Shown here piece after piece: positions 31,915 through 43,453 of a stretch of 64,000 nucleotides of DNA. The DNA comes from Rachicladosporium sp. CCFEE 5018. Lineage: Eukaryota; Ascomycota; Dothideomycetes; Cladosporiales; Cladosporiaceae. How positions within the stretch are numbered: the stretch's first letter is position 1; every line of letters begins with the position of its first letter. The stretch spans positions 133,029 to 197,028 of the forward strand of contig KZ111158.1 of the NCBI GenBank assembly GCA_002077045.2, written 5' to 3'. The notes beneath the pieces are model-generated. The model made no database searches and had not been told where the DNA came from. It saw only the letters and a list, made by a program, of their open reading frames with translations. The translations under genes were made by a program, and so were the position numbers.

Positions 31915-34529
31915 ATGACGACCATCGAGACGCACGCCCTCGGCGAGATCATCAGTAGCCACTTCAATCCAGGCATTGTTGTCGGTGCCTACTTTGCAAG
32001 CTTCACGGGATGTTTGCTCACCATTGAGCTTCTTCATCGCCGCGGAACTTCGCTAGGCAGCTTGCGCAGCTGGTGAGTGACTTGATATCGATGAATCGGC
32101 AGCTACTAATGCTGCGTCAGGATTGAGACTGTAGAGTGTGCGCTTGCTATGGGCGTCGTCGGTATTTGGTGTATGCACTTCATTGGGTACAGCTGCTCTT
32201 CGGTACGGTAGATTCGCTTTTAGCTGACGTTGGTAGGAATCGAGCCATCACACTCGGCGATGGCCAGGAGAACATGCAGCTGGTCTACGCTCCTGGCTTC
32301 ACTACGCTCTCTGTGTTCTTGCCAGTCATAGGGCTGACTGCGGCATTCGCAGCTGCAGAGATTCGCACCGCGAAGCCATTGCACCACTGGATGGCGCTTT
32401 CTGTCACTGGCATCATTGCCGGCTTGTCGATCGTCGGCATGCATTATGTGGGGAACCTAGGTGTCTCGAACTACATGCTATCCTATGGTCCTCAGTATCT
32501 TGCCGCGGCGTTCATTATCGCGGAGGGAGACTGTCTGCTTGTACTCGTTTTGTTCTACACATGGCGCGAGCTCTGGATCAGCTCTTGGTGGAAGCGGGTC
32601 TTATGTGCTGCATTCCTCGCTGGTGGTGTGTCAGCCATGCACTTCACGGCTTCTGTCGGCTGCACATACAGATTCAAGATGTACGCCGTCGATGGGAAGC
32701 AGCGAGACGTCCAAGTCCTGATCGCAGGTATTTTGTGCGCAACGGCGGCCATCACGTTTCTCGCATATCTCTTCGCAACACGCTCGAAAGCACATCATGC
32801 CAAGAAACGCGCCCAGAAAGTTGTCCTCGCAAGTGCCGTCTTCGATGCTGATGGACGAATACTTGTCAACACCGATGGCACGCTGCCTACGAGGGAGATC
32901 ACGGACAAGTACAACTCGATCAGCTTCACGGACGACTTCAATGCCAGCCATCCGGTTCTGCATTGGCTCTTTCGAGTGTCTTACAATTGGAATGGAGTCA
33001 GCGACTTGGTCCCTCGTATGCAAACTCACCTGCTCGCACGCCGTGCACCTGCCGAAGATGAGTCGCACCCGAGTAGCTCGTCCTCGAGTACTGTATACGA
33101 CCCTTCGACTTACAGTGACCACTCGGTCGTATTCAGAGAGAGATTCTGCGTTGCCGCATCGAACTTGGCCGCTAGCATGCACGCCTCACTGGAGAACGTC
33201 GGAATACTGTACGACAGAATCATCGAGACAGGCACGCTTTCTGACGATGTTGCCACACGGCGCATCACTCGGACAGCGAACAAGTCTACTAACGAGCTCG
33301 AACTGGGCGTAAGAAAGGTCATCATGGGCAAAGGCCAAGTACTCTTCCTTGTTCGGGAGGTCAATCTCGAGGGTACGGACAGGCTTCTGAACTCAGGTTA
33401 CAGATTCGCACATGTCGCCAACGTCGGGCGGGCGATAGCAGAGTCGCTTCAGATCCCAGTGACGGTACTGGAATCGCACTGCGCGTCACTGCGGAGCTAC
33501 GTCTCTAACACGGAGAAGCTTGACAAGCCTGGCACGTGGCTGAGCCTATTTGCGCCGATAGCCAAAGCACATGGCCATGGGTTTGACATTGCCGTCAACC
33601 GACACCACCAGAATCAGCTGCCAGACGCTCAATTGCTAGCCATGCCGCCACAGCCTTGGCAGCACGACATGCTGCTCACCCTGGACGGTCTGAAACCGCA
33701 AGCGTGCCTGCGTATGCTGGAGAAGCGTCTACAGGCCAATGAAGATCATACTCCTCAGTATCTAAGGGAGCGCAGATTCGCATCCACTGTCATCAGCACC
33801 ATCCAGGCCCTTGGCGCGAGCGTACCCGCCGAATGGTTCCACCAGTCAACATTTGTCGCCAAACAACTCCAAGCGCACTACTCGCACATAGCCACTGGTC
33901 ATGCTGTCCCCACCATCCTCTACGCTTTCGCTGTTATGGGTGACATGCACATCGCAATAGATGCCTACAGCGACATCGCGCGTGTACCGCTCTCCTTCTT
34001 CAATATGCGGCAGCGCTGCTACAGTGGCTCGCCCGATCATCAAGTCCTGGCACAGGACATTCATACCGAGTTCGGCCCGCTACTTGGCCGTAAGATAGTT
34101 AATGCGACGCCGTCGACGAGGGCTGGACGTCTAAAGATTTCCAGTGTGACGAAGCAATTTCACAAGCAGACAACGACCGAGCGTCAGGCCAGCTTTGGCG
34201 ACACGGACACTTCGTCCGAGAACAATCTGGTCATGCAGGCTGAGCCCACGGGTAAGGCATCGTTCTCGCCACACGACAGCGAGATGGCGGATCCGTCACT
34301 GACTCGCGACAATATCTGGGGTGGGATACTGGTGAATAGCGAGACGACAGTCAAAACAGACAGCCGAAACTCTTTCACCATGCACCCTGGTGGCGGACAA
34401 GGTATCACGACGCAGAGTGGGCTTGGCCCGCAGGTGAATGTGGGTAAAGCTAGTCAGGAAGAGACCTTCGTCGACGAGCTTTTCGCCACCACCAGAGCGA
34501 ACTTCTCGCCGCAGAGGCAGGGGTACTAG
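31915..34529 (+). CDS. MHYT-domain membrane sensor-like protein
   Basis: Three exons, 31915-32072, 32121-32186 and 32237-34529, give 838 residues; introns are 48 and 50 nt (GTGAGT...GTCAG with ACTAAT branch; GTACAG...GGTAG). The N-terminal ~245 residues hold about seven membrane helices with three MHYT repeats: GIWCMHFIG (about 70), IVGMHYVGNLG (about 142) and GVSAMHFTASVG (about 208), spaced near 70 residues. The second motif is the cleanest. MHYT domains are known from bacteria as membrane sensory modules proposed to bind a metal and sense O2, CO or NO; fungal versions exist without assigned function. No GGDEF or EAL domain follows. The ~590-residue cytosolic part is unrecognised apart from a Ser-rich linker at about 350. 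Sensor role is inference. Confidence 0.9.
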
Positions 34530-34918
34530 GTGTCCGGGAAGCCTCCGGTGAGGCCGCTTCTGCAGATTCTTGGATCGAAGAGGAAGAACAGTGACATGGA
34601 TGGACTACAGGAAACGCCTTGAGGGCTCTAATGATCGATTGGTCAGTATTGCGGATGGAGGAAAACAGGACCTGGGAAAAGTGGGGAGGCTTTTTGGATC
34701 ATCCAAACAGCGATCAAAGCGGATCGACAACGGTTGGACAGCACGGCGTCGCGGGATTTGCAAAAGTGAACGATCTGATTTGTATGCACCTTCGATACCC
34801 TAGATACATGACTATGTACAGTAGCCCTTTCCGAAATGCTTTCGCCCGAACGCTCTTTTCCAGGTCGTAACGTAACCCGCGGGCTCAAGAAACCATTGAT
34901 CATAACGTCATTCCCGTC

Positions 34919-34948
34919 TTTTCCCATCATCCATTTTCCCATCATCCA
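34919..34948. repeat. 15-bp direct tandem duplication
   Basis: Two perfect adjacent copies of TTTTCCCATCATCCA at 34919-34933 and 34934-34948, just past the end of the esterase relic. Noncoding. Confidence 0.9.
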
Positions 34949-34954
34949 AGGTGA

Positions 34955-36631
34955 CTATTGCTTCAAAGCCAGCCCGATCCCGCTCAGATACTTGCATCGG
35001 CCTTGCTGTCCTTGGTCAACAGTCTCCATGCCGGTGGCTCCAGTCTCAAACTTCAGCCTGCGGTACTCATTGCCCTGCTGCCACTTCTCCCACTGCGGCG
35101 TGCCCGACGCCCGATAGGTGTTCGGATCACTTGTGCGCACGAAGCTGGTCCAGTAGCCTTGCACTACCCTCACGATGGATTGTTGACACCGCCAGCCTGG
35201 TACGATGCTGGTGCACCGCCGTTGGTGTTTTCAGGTCCCCAGATGGCGTTGACTTCAATAGTGTGCGAGACTCCAGTCCCAGCTGCAGCGGCGGGAGGAT
35301 CAATGACGTTCCAATGGTAGTTCCAGCCAGGGATATTGTACTTCGCGTAAATCTCAGAGATGTAGATGCCAGGGCAGATGTACCTGATCTCGCCGTAAGC
35401 ATCGGAGACTTGTCGCCAGAAGCGGCCTGAGTCGGGGAATGTCGGCGTGTTGTCAACGGGAAACAAGTAATTGACGATGTCTAGCTGATCTTTGGTGAAG
35501 TCTGGGAATTGATCTTTGATGAATCGGGAGGACGCTTCGTAGGAGGACGTGTTGCGAGGAGTGAATATTGTGCCCTCATTGGTATCATCGCCGTAGATGG
35601 CAGGGAGGCGCACGAAGTTGCCGTTTGCATAGGCCTGTGAGACTCTGTCAGCAGGAGTTATTGCATAGTAGAGGCAATGAACGCTTACGTACCGAATAGG
35701 TGTACTCCTTGATGAAGTCGTAGTCTAGCGTGGGGCCGTACATATAGAGCGGTGGGTCAGCAGCACCAGGGAAGGGAACATTGAAGTTCACCGCTTGGAG
35801 TGCAGAGGCACTGAGCCCTCGCAGACATGCCAGAGTGTCGCCAGAGCTCGCACATCCGGCGCGTTGCGTGAGATTGTTGTACATGAATTGACTCTCAGGG
35901 ACGCTTCTGATTGCAGCAAAGGACTGCGACTCAGCGGCACTGTTGCGGAAGAGTCCATCATCTCGTCCACCGTAGGCAGTAAGCTGCAAGTTGACACTCG
36001 CCGCACCAGCCGAATCACCAGCTAGAGTCACTTTGCGAGGATCGCCGCCGAATTGCCGGATGTAGCGTTGCACCCACTGCAAGGCTTTTCGCTGATCCTT
36101 GAGTCTATTGTTGATGCTGCCACCCTTAGAGACTTCAGAGCTAGCTAGAAAGCCGTAGACACCGACGCGGTAAATGAAGTTGACAACGATGATATTGCTA
36201 TCGCTCGCCAGTACAAGGCCAGATCCATTGTAGTTCGCATTGCTGTTCGTGTTAAAACCCCCACCCTGGATGAAGAAGTACACCGGAAGATTCGACCAGC
36301 GATTAGCATTGCTTGGGGCGTAGATATCCAGGAACAGGCAATCCTCGTTGCTTGTGGCTGATGGCTGGGGTGAAACGGCACCGTTTGAGGCGGTGCCGAG
36401 ACAAGTCGGGCCGTGAGCGTTGGCTTCGACGAAGTCCTGACCACGTGGGACGTCCTGAGGAGCAGCAAAGCGTAGGTTACCGACTGGGGAAGCAGCATAT
36501 CGAAGACCGAGCCATTGTGATACACCGTTCGACAGAGCAGTGCCTCGATAGGTGGCGTAAGGCAGATGAACAACGGTTTGAACTGCGAGAGTGACTTTTG
36601 CCAAGGCCGTCAAGGATAGAAGGACTCTCAT
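34955..36631 (-). pseudogene. Type-B carboxylesterase with C-terminal frameshift
   Basis: Exon 1 is 36631-35693, from MRVLLSLTALAKV with a signal peptide. A 58-nt intron (GTACGT...TCACAG) leads to exon 2 from 35634. The alpha/beta-hydrolase features of the carboxylesterase/lipase B family are all there: oxyanion loop FIQGGGFN, nucleophile elbow GDSAGAAS at about residue 206, acid DTNEGTIF and histidine GVSHTIEV. At about 35172 the frame ends (NNPS, TGA) while the conserved continuation IVRVVQGYWTSFVRT and the rest to 34955 are in the next frame; one missing base explains it. The triad is thus intact, but the last ~70 residues are lost or replaced. Secreted ester hydrolase is the expected original role. 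A shortened active enzyme is possible but unlikely because the lost part packs on the fold. Confidence 0.85.
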
Positions 36632-36740
36632 GCCTACGGTATGCAACGTGTATGGGATGATAGGAGAAGTAGAGACCGAACAACTCAATCAGGATTGTCG
36701 AAGAGATGCTGGAGGGCACTTACCATATATCTCTGCGCGG

Positions 36741-37190
36741 TCAGCCACTTCCTATATACCGGCCTTCGCAGATCGTCAGTGTTGCCCTGTGCGACGCTAT
36801 AGACTTCGGTGTCTCGCACCCCAGCCCAGCGAATCCGCACGTCTCCTCACGACGCACTGCGATGTCGTATCGAACCATCGCGTCGCTGTGACCGTACCAC
36901 GAGGTCGAATTTGACGTCGTTGCGCAGGAGTAGCTTGGATACGGCGATGTCGTGCCGTTCACAGCATGCAGGTGGAAAAAGCGTGCATGGTCTGTGCTGT
37001 CATAGCGTGCTAGGTAGTCAGGAACGATAGACCTCGACCATGGATCAGTAAGAAGTATATCGCCTATAGCCTCCTCGATGGCCTTTTTTCGTCTTGAAGT
37101 AGCTGTCACTGATGGCTCCGCTAATGCATATCTTTTCAGATTCGATAGTCCAGTCAATGCGGTCGTATTCGACACGAGGTTCTCATACAC
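36741..37190 (-). other. Open frame, possible exon or relic
   Basis: A frame of ~149 codons with no ATG at its start, preceded by an acceptor-like TTGTAAG. It reads protein-like (KRYALAEPSVTATSRRKK; SIVPDYLARYDSTDHARFF) and contains three N-x-S/T sites, but no family is recognised and no upstream exon was found. Listed because it is the only coherent frame between the esterase and GDH1. Confidence 0.25.
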
Positions 37191-37547
37191 CTTACAAATG
37201 CGGTCACTCTAACGCTACTAAGCTCACACCGCAAGCCACGATAGTGGAGTACTTAGCTACCCATCACACGTGTTTGCCCTTGTGATGCTCTAAGCTCTCA
37301 CAATATCACACTAAGCTACAGCTCTACGAAGATCAGAAGGTCTTCGAAGGCTTGGCTGCATCAACAATGACGAGCTTTACGCACGGCATTCAAGCACATC
37401 GCCATACCGCCATCTACGATACCGCATGTACTGGTCGATGGGTAACGCCTACCCCTCGCGCGAACGGTAGGGTAGTCTCATGACTCGTCGCATTTGCAGA
37501 TATGTACAATACCGCCTTGCCGGCACACCGCATGATCGTCGGCACAT

Positions 37548-39156
37548 CTACCACCAGTCGCCCTGGTCCTTCATAGCCGCGGCGGTCTTGCTGAAGCCCG
37601 CAATGTTCGCACCGGCTACAAGGGAAGGGAACTCGCCCTCGGCTGCGGGGACGTACTCTTTGGCGGTCTCCAGGCAGTTGTCGAAGCACGCCTTCATGAT
37701 GCCCTTGAGCTTCTCGTCGACTTCCTCTGCGGTCCACTTGAGGCGCTGGCTGTTCTGAGCCATCTCGAGACCTGAGACTGCAACGCCGCCAGCGTTGGCT
37801 GCTTTGCCTGTGTTGTTGTCAGCATTTGCATGGGGCTACCTCGGATTGTCCAGGGTACAACTCACCAGGTGCGTACCAAATCGCCTCGCCCTTGCTCGCC
37901 TTCCTGTGCTTCTCAAATACATCAATGGCCTCTTGTGTACATCCCATGTTGCTGCCCTCTGCGATGAACTTCGCGCCAAGCTCGATCAGCTTCTCTGCCT
38001 CTTGTTGTGACACCTCGTTCTGTGTCGCCGAAGGCAACGCCACGTCCACATTCTCAACGTGTACCCACGGTCGCTCGCCCTCGATGTACTTGAATTTGCT
38101 CTTGTACTCTGCGCTCTCGGCCAGCTCAGAAAGTTGCTTGCGCTTCACCTTGAGGTCTGCAATGACGTTCACGAGATCCGGTGTGATGCCCTTCTCGTCG
38201 GTAGCGATCAGTGCACCCTTGCTATCGGAGAGGGATATGATCGTAGCACCGAGCTCGATGGCCTTGAGAGCCGCGTACTGAGCGACATTGCCAGATCCAG
38301 AGATCGCTACGCGCTTGCCCTTGAAGGACTCCTTGCCGCCGGATGCGTACTCGATCATGTGTTGAACGTCTGATCAACCTTGTTAGCGACGGAGCCTCAT
38401 CCCCAGGTGCCATTTCAAGCCAGACTTACAGTAGACCAGACCGAAACCAGTAGCCTCTGGTCGGATCAACGAACCACCCCAGTTGCCACCCTTGCCAGTG
38501 AGGACACCCTCCCACTTGTTCTTCTCAGCTCGGTAAGCTCCAAACATCCATCCGATCTCTCTTGGCGAAACACCGATATCACCAGCAGGCACATCGGTGT
38601 CTGCCCCGATGTGCTTGTTCAGCTCGCGCATAAATGCCACGCAGAACTTCCGGATCTCGTTGTCAGATTTGCCCTTTGGGTCGAAGTCTGCGCCACCCTT
38701 GCCACCGCCCATGGAGACTGCAATGATACATTAGTGCCCTGTACACTCCAAGTTCCGAAAGCTTTTACTCACGGCCTGTGAGTGCATTCTTAAAGATCTG
38801 CTCGAAACCCAAGAACTTCAGGATACTCAGATTGACAGTTGGGTGGAACCTCAAGCCGCCCTTGTAAGGCCCAAGTGCTGAGTTGAACTGGACCCTGAAC
38901 CCTCTGTTTACTTTCACTTCGCCCTTGTCGTTCTCCCAAGTGACACGGAATTGGATGATGCGCTCTGGGATCGCGGCGACCTCGAGTGCCTTCTTGTATT
39001 CCGGGTGCTTCTCGAAGAGCGAGCTGTTCTCGAGTGTGGAGGCAAGCTCTGTGGAACGCTATCAGTATCCGGCCAACTCACGGCACTGCCGCGCTATTTG
39101 TGAAACTCACCCTTGTACGCCTGCTCGAACTCGGGCTCGGAGGGGAGGTTGGACAT
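37548..39156 (-). CDS. GDH1: NADP-specific glutamate dehydrogenase
   Basis: Five exons: 39156-39111, 39048-38773, 38717-38430, 38369-37866 and 37807-37548, giving 457 residues, the usual length. Introns are 55-62 nt with GTGAGT or GTAAGT donors. The start MSNLPSEPEFEQAYKE is typical. The catalytic region LSMGGGKGGADFDPKGKSD is formed across intron 2, followed by PAGDIGVSPREIGWMFG. The NADP-binding Rossmann stretch VAISGSGNVAQYAALKAIE is in exon 4, and the end NIAGFSKTAAAMKDQGDWW is characteristic. The cytosolic enzyme makes glutamate from 2-oxoglutarate, ammonium and NADPH and is the main route of ammonium assimilation in many fungi. No lesions. Confidence 0.98.
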
Positions 39157-40240
39157 GATGATTTCGTGGATGTCTTGTCAAGTGGTTTTCGATGTTCTGC
39201 TCGCGTGACCCTTTGTGCTAAGGCTGTGATTTTATTCTTGCTCTGGAGATCGGGAGAAGATGAGACGAAAACTAGAAGGTAGATGAATGTGGGAAGAAAG
39301 AATGAAGAGCTACAGAAACATCACTGTACCTGACCACCAGAGCTTCACTCTCAACGCGTCCGGCCAAAACAAATTGGAGTCACGTCACTTTTGGCCGCCG
39401 CGCGCCGTTGTCGCTCCCCGCATCGTCAACGATGTGAGTGGGCAAGGTGGGATGAATTGCACGGTAGAGCGAGCCGGAGAAGTCGATGTTCGCCCAAAGT
39501 GAGTGGCAAACAGCGAATGGTCATGCCATTGATAAAGTCGCGTCTGATAACGAGGGAGAAGGTGTGATTCGCCGGCGGGCGGATCGACGAGCTAATGCAA
39601 GTGTTAAGTGGTAGTGCGCCAATGCTGTGGGTGAGACTTGGGATGCCGTGATCGGCTGCAAAAATCTGTGTGCCTGGGGCAGGAAAATATCAGGCAATCA
39701 CGAGGGCGATGCAAGAAACTCCATACAATGGTTTGAGTGAGGCGAGTCGACGATATTGAATCGCCTATGCTTACGGACTTCGTCAGAGGCTACCGTAGCT
39801 ATCTCGTGTCAGCCTCCTGAATAACCCTTCTCGCTCGCGCCTGCTCTTGCAACCTTCCGCTCTCCCACACGGTGTTCCATCCGCTGCATCCACCACCAGA
39901 GTGCATTGTTAAACAGGGTCAGGTTGCCAGTCACCCTCATGCAGGACCGCCCTGCTAGCACTCCTCGTTGTAATGAGGGTCGTGCAATCGTCCATCCAGC
40001 TCCTTCTGCAGCGATCACCAACGCGGAATCCCTTCAGATCGACCCCTGCCATCGCAGGCCTTACTGAAGCTGCTCAAGGTGGGTGACCACGTTGCGCCCA
40101 TCGTAACGCGAGTCGTCCCTGATCAGGTCCCGTTGCACACAAGCCATGTGTGGATCGGGCAGCACAGTGGCACTTTCGAAGTGCATGTCGCTTTCAAAGG
40201 CACGGTATTGGTGCTTGCCATTGCGTATCCGATCGCTGCC
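39157..40240. other. Intergenic 1.1 kb upstream of GDH1
   Basis: Promoter side of GDH1 and 3' side of MCT1. Fungal GDH promoters commonly carry GATA sites; isolated GATA strings occur here but not in a clear array. No gene recognised. Confidence 0.4.
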
Positions 40241-41469
40241 TCACTCCTGCCCAGACGACTCAGTATCATCCAGATCTCTCAGCACACTCTCAACTTCTCG
40301 CGGGTCGCTGATGCCCCACACCCCTCCTCCCTTCACAGCGCCTTTCATTCCTACCTCCTTCCCGACCAGATTCCTTCCAACCTTTCCGGGACCTATGCCA
40401 ACCCATCTCCTTACTTTCTCCTCCTTATGCAGGTATACGATACTGTCATGCCACAGCACAGTCTCCACGCACTGCTTCGCAAGCATGTCCTTCAACTGCT
40501 CTTTGCTCTCAAATGGCCGTGCACTGACATTCGATATACACGGCATGATCCCAGGCCACATCACGACATCCTCGCCTTTCGCTGATGGCGAGCTCTGATG
40601 TAGCAACTTCTTCATGACATCCGCCGCAGGCTTCATGAGTGGTGAGTGGAACGGGCTATCGCTCTTCAGTCTCACAGCCCTCGGATCGTGTCCAGCGAAT
40701 TGTCGTAAATGCGTGAGCAACTCATTGATCCTCGCTATACTCCCGGAAAGCACAATCTGATTCTTCGAGTTCACATTTGCGATGAGCACCTGCTGTACAG
40801 ATGGCAGATCCGTGTCCGAGTGACTGTCCGTCTTCGCGCCCTCATTAGACGCATGGCCAAGGAAGCTGTGGATCGCCTCGACCATTGAGCTGAGGTGGTC
40901 GGCTTCGCAGACGAGAGCGACCATGCCTACTTCCTCGCCGATCTCTTTCGAGCACCGCTCCATGACTTCTGCTCGCCGTCGCACGAGCTTGAGAGCGTCA
41001 TGTTGGCGTAGATAGCCGCCTGCTACTAGAGCTGCGAACTCGCCTAGCGAATGACCGAGCACAATGTCTACCCTCTCGTTGGTCTCGAAGCCAAATTCTC
41101 GCTCCAGCACCCGCAAGATGATGATGCTAGTGGCCATAATTGCTGGCTGAGCATTCTGCGTAGCCGTGAGCGTGGAGTTCGGCCCATCGGCTATGATTCG
41201 CGAAAGAGGCGTCTGTAGTGTCTCGTCGATCTCCTGGAGGATCGGCCTCACGGTGTTCGGAAAGGCTTCCAGCCAGTCTGTCGTCATGCCCACTCGCTGC
41301 ACACCTTGACCAGGGAAGAAGAGAGCTGTCTTCGGGTGCGTGGCAGGCTTTGTGCTGCTCGTGGTCTGCCATCGGGACTGGGCTGCAGCGTACACCAGCG
41401 GGCGGAGGGATGGGGGAAGATGGAGCAGAGAAGAGGTTGCTCGTAGTGCTGGCAGAGCACCGCTCTGAA
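40241..41469 (-). CDS. MCT1: Mitochondrial malonyl-CoA:ACP transferase, 5' end in gap
   Basis: The frame runs from the edge of the N gap (41469) to a stop at 40241, 409 visible codons. After a Ser/Arg-rich targeting-like segment it shows FFPGQGVQRVGM, the AT-domain start, NAQPAIMAT, the nucleophile motif VLGHSLGEFAALVAGG, GRIxEL-like spacing and the catalytic-histidine region SDSPFHSPLM. This is the FabD/Mct1 family, which loads malonyl groups onto acyl carrier protein in mitochondrial type II fatty-acid synthesis (lipoate precursor supply). The start codon and first residues are in or beyond the 100-N gap; the frame drawn across the Ns is not meaningful. C-terminal part is slightly extended with acidic residues. 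Confidence 0.94.
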
Positions 41470-41569
41470 NNNNNNNNNNNNNNNNNNNNNNNNNNNNNNN
41501 NNNNNNNNNNNNNNNNNNNNNNNNNNNNNNNNNNNNNNNNNNNNNNNNNNNNNNNNNNNNNNNNNNNNN
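41470..41569. other. Assembly gap, 100 N
   Basis: Exactly 100 N, the customary placeholder for a gap of unknown size. It removes the 5' end of MCT1 and part of the MCT1/RGS intergenic region. Confidence 0.99.
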
Positions 41570-41874
41570 TCGAGCCTCGCCGTACCTGACACAACAGCAA
41601 GGCAAAGCAAGGGTCACGACCACTTCACGTGCTACGGCGCAGAGAACAGTAACGTCTTGCGAGACACTAAGGTGGAGCAAACGAGCAAGGAGCAGCACAG
41701 GGTAGCATCAGCAACAGCAACACCCGAGTGCCCACACGCAAGTGAGACGACGGACAGACCTGTTCGTCTCGCTACAAGCTGGCTTCCGCACAGCTGCCTC
41801 TGCGGCAACAAGTGTGCGTCAGCTTTGAGCGTCCTGCGAGGAAGGCACCTCGCGCTACGACTTTTCCGAGCGTT

Positions 41875-43080
41875 ATGATCTCGCGGAAATCGTCCTCCCA
41901 TTTCACATCACCTGCGTCTTCTGGCAGTTCGTCGAGGGCGTCGTCAATTTACCCACCTTCTGCGCTCACCGAGGGTTCGAGCGCAGACGAGGAGGACGAA
42001 GTCGAGATGTCGGCTGAAGAGACTGTGCCAACGAGGCCACTAAGTGTGGCCGTCCCGAAGGCGGGGAGTGGTATACAGGGTCCGTACTGCCCGAGGAGAC
42101 CGAACTTGAAGGAGATACTTGCGAATACATCACCACAGCCATGGACACTTGCGGCGTTCATGGCATACCTGTCGAGTAATCATTGTCTAGAAACCCTCGA
42201 ATTTACTATGGATGCTGGGAGGTACAAGAAGCACTTCGCCAAGATGATGTCAAAAGCTCAAGGCGAGGAGGCGCCGCTAGTACGGGATCGAGAGTATGTT
42301 CAATTACTCTGGAACAGATTAATAGATGCATACATCCGACCCAACGGCTCGCGAGAAGTCAATCTGCCATCGAACGTGCGGGATCCCATACTCGACCTCG
42401 GACCGGGTGACCTACCACCTGCACCCGAAAAGCTGGACCCAGCAGTCGTCAAGATCTACGAGCTCATGGAGGATTCCGTGCTCGTACCTTTTCTGAACAG
42501 CTGTTACCCACAAACGGCAGACCCAGAAGTCTCCTCCATGCCCTTCAACATGAGCAGCGAAAGCATATCCGGCTCGAGCAAATCGCGCGAAAGCAGCTCA
42601 CACAGCTTCCGGCGGCATGGACGCAATGCAAGAAGTTCGCCACCGCCACAAACAGTCGTCGAACCACACTCGAACTCATACCACGGCCACACATCCTCAT
42701 TCATGAACCGCAAATCTGCACCCTCGACAATCTCCACGACACTGAACAAAGCCCGCTTTAGCATCAAGCTGTCACCATCCTCATCACATCCGGCCGTCGC
42801 GCCGTTCTCGTCTTCCATAGCGTCAGGCACATCGAATCCACACGGTAGCTCGATCTCGACAAGTGGCCAAGGCATGACAGACGATAGCGGCAGTACTGGC
42901 AGCGGTGGCAACGACAGTCCGATGACACCGCCGACGAGTCCGCCTGTGGGTGATCTTGGGCTCAACTCGCCAGGGCAAAGTCCGAGGCAAAGTCGGGATA
43001 GTGGGATGTGGAAGAAACTTGGGAGGCTCAGCGGAATGGGCAAGAAGAAGAGTCATGGGGGTTTGAGGGAGGTGGACTGA
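41875..43080 (+). CDS. RGS-domain protein (regulator of G-protein signalling)
   Basis: Single exon, 401 residues from ATG 41875 (MISRKSSSHF); an upstream in-frame extension has no ATG. A Ser-rich, acidic head (about 1-75) precedes an RGS domain at about 77-210. It begins LKEILANTSPQPWTLAAFMA and LETLEFTMDAGRYKKHF and ends KIYELMEDSVLVPFLNSCYP. An insertion within the domain separates its two helical bundles. The C-terminal half is Ser/Pro-rich and disordered, ending in a basic GMGKKKSHGG. RGS proteins speed GTP hydrolysis by heterotrimeric G-alpha subunits; fungal single-RGS proteins of this kind affect growth, conidiation or stress responses. Which G-alpha it acts on is unknown. Divergent from MCT1. 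Confidence 0.86.
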   Translation: MISRKSSSHFTSPASSGSSSRASSIYPPSALTEGSSADEEDEVEMSAEETVPTRPLSVAVPKAGSGIQGPYCPRRPNLKEILANTSPQPWTLAAFMAYLSSNHCLETLEFTMDAGRYKKHFAKMMSKAQGEEAPLVRDREYVQLLWNRLIDAYIRPNGSREVNLPSNVRDPILDLGPGDLPPAPEKLDPAVVKIYELMEDSVLVPFLNSCYPQTADPEVSSMPFNMSSESISGSSKSRESSSHSFRRHGRNARSSPPPQTVVEPHSNSYHGHTSSFMNRKSAPSTISTTLNKARFSIKLSPSSSHPAVAPFSSSIASGTSNPHGSSISTSGQGMTDDSGSTGSGGNDSPMTPPTSPPVGDLGLNSPGQSPRQSRDSGMWKKLGRLSGMGKKKSHGGLREVD

Positions 43081-43453
43081 TTGATTTCTTAGTGCCGGAA
43101 GGCGTCGGGGGTAGGTCCTGATTACGGATTACGAATATTCGCATGTTTAGACTCGTCCCATGGGAGCAGTCAGTGGCTTTGGCGATTGATTGGCGAATGC
43201 ATTAGCGCTGAGCACAATATGTATTCGGGGCGATGTCGCCAACGGCGTAGATCCTTTCTCGGAATCTCAATGTACATATACGTAGTTCAGCGTACTGAGG
43301 CGGCATGGAAGGAGCGTCCATGCCCAACGCTCTTGCTTCCTCAGAGCTCGAAATGTCATTGCCTCACTTGCAACGAAAATCAAGATCTATTCCTACGTTC
43401 ATCATCTGTCCCTTCATGTCACGATCACCATTGAGCAATCAGTTCCACTCACC

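Noticed and set aside
41570..41698. Upstream extension of MCT1 beyond the N gap
   Set aside because: The frame across 100 Ns is arbitrary and the residues upstream do not resemble a targeting sequence.
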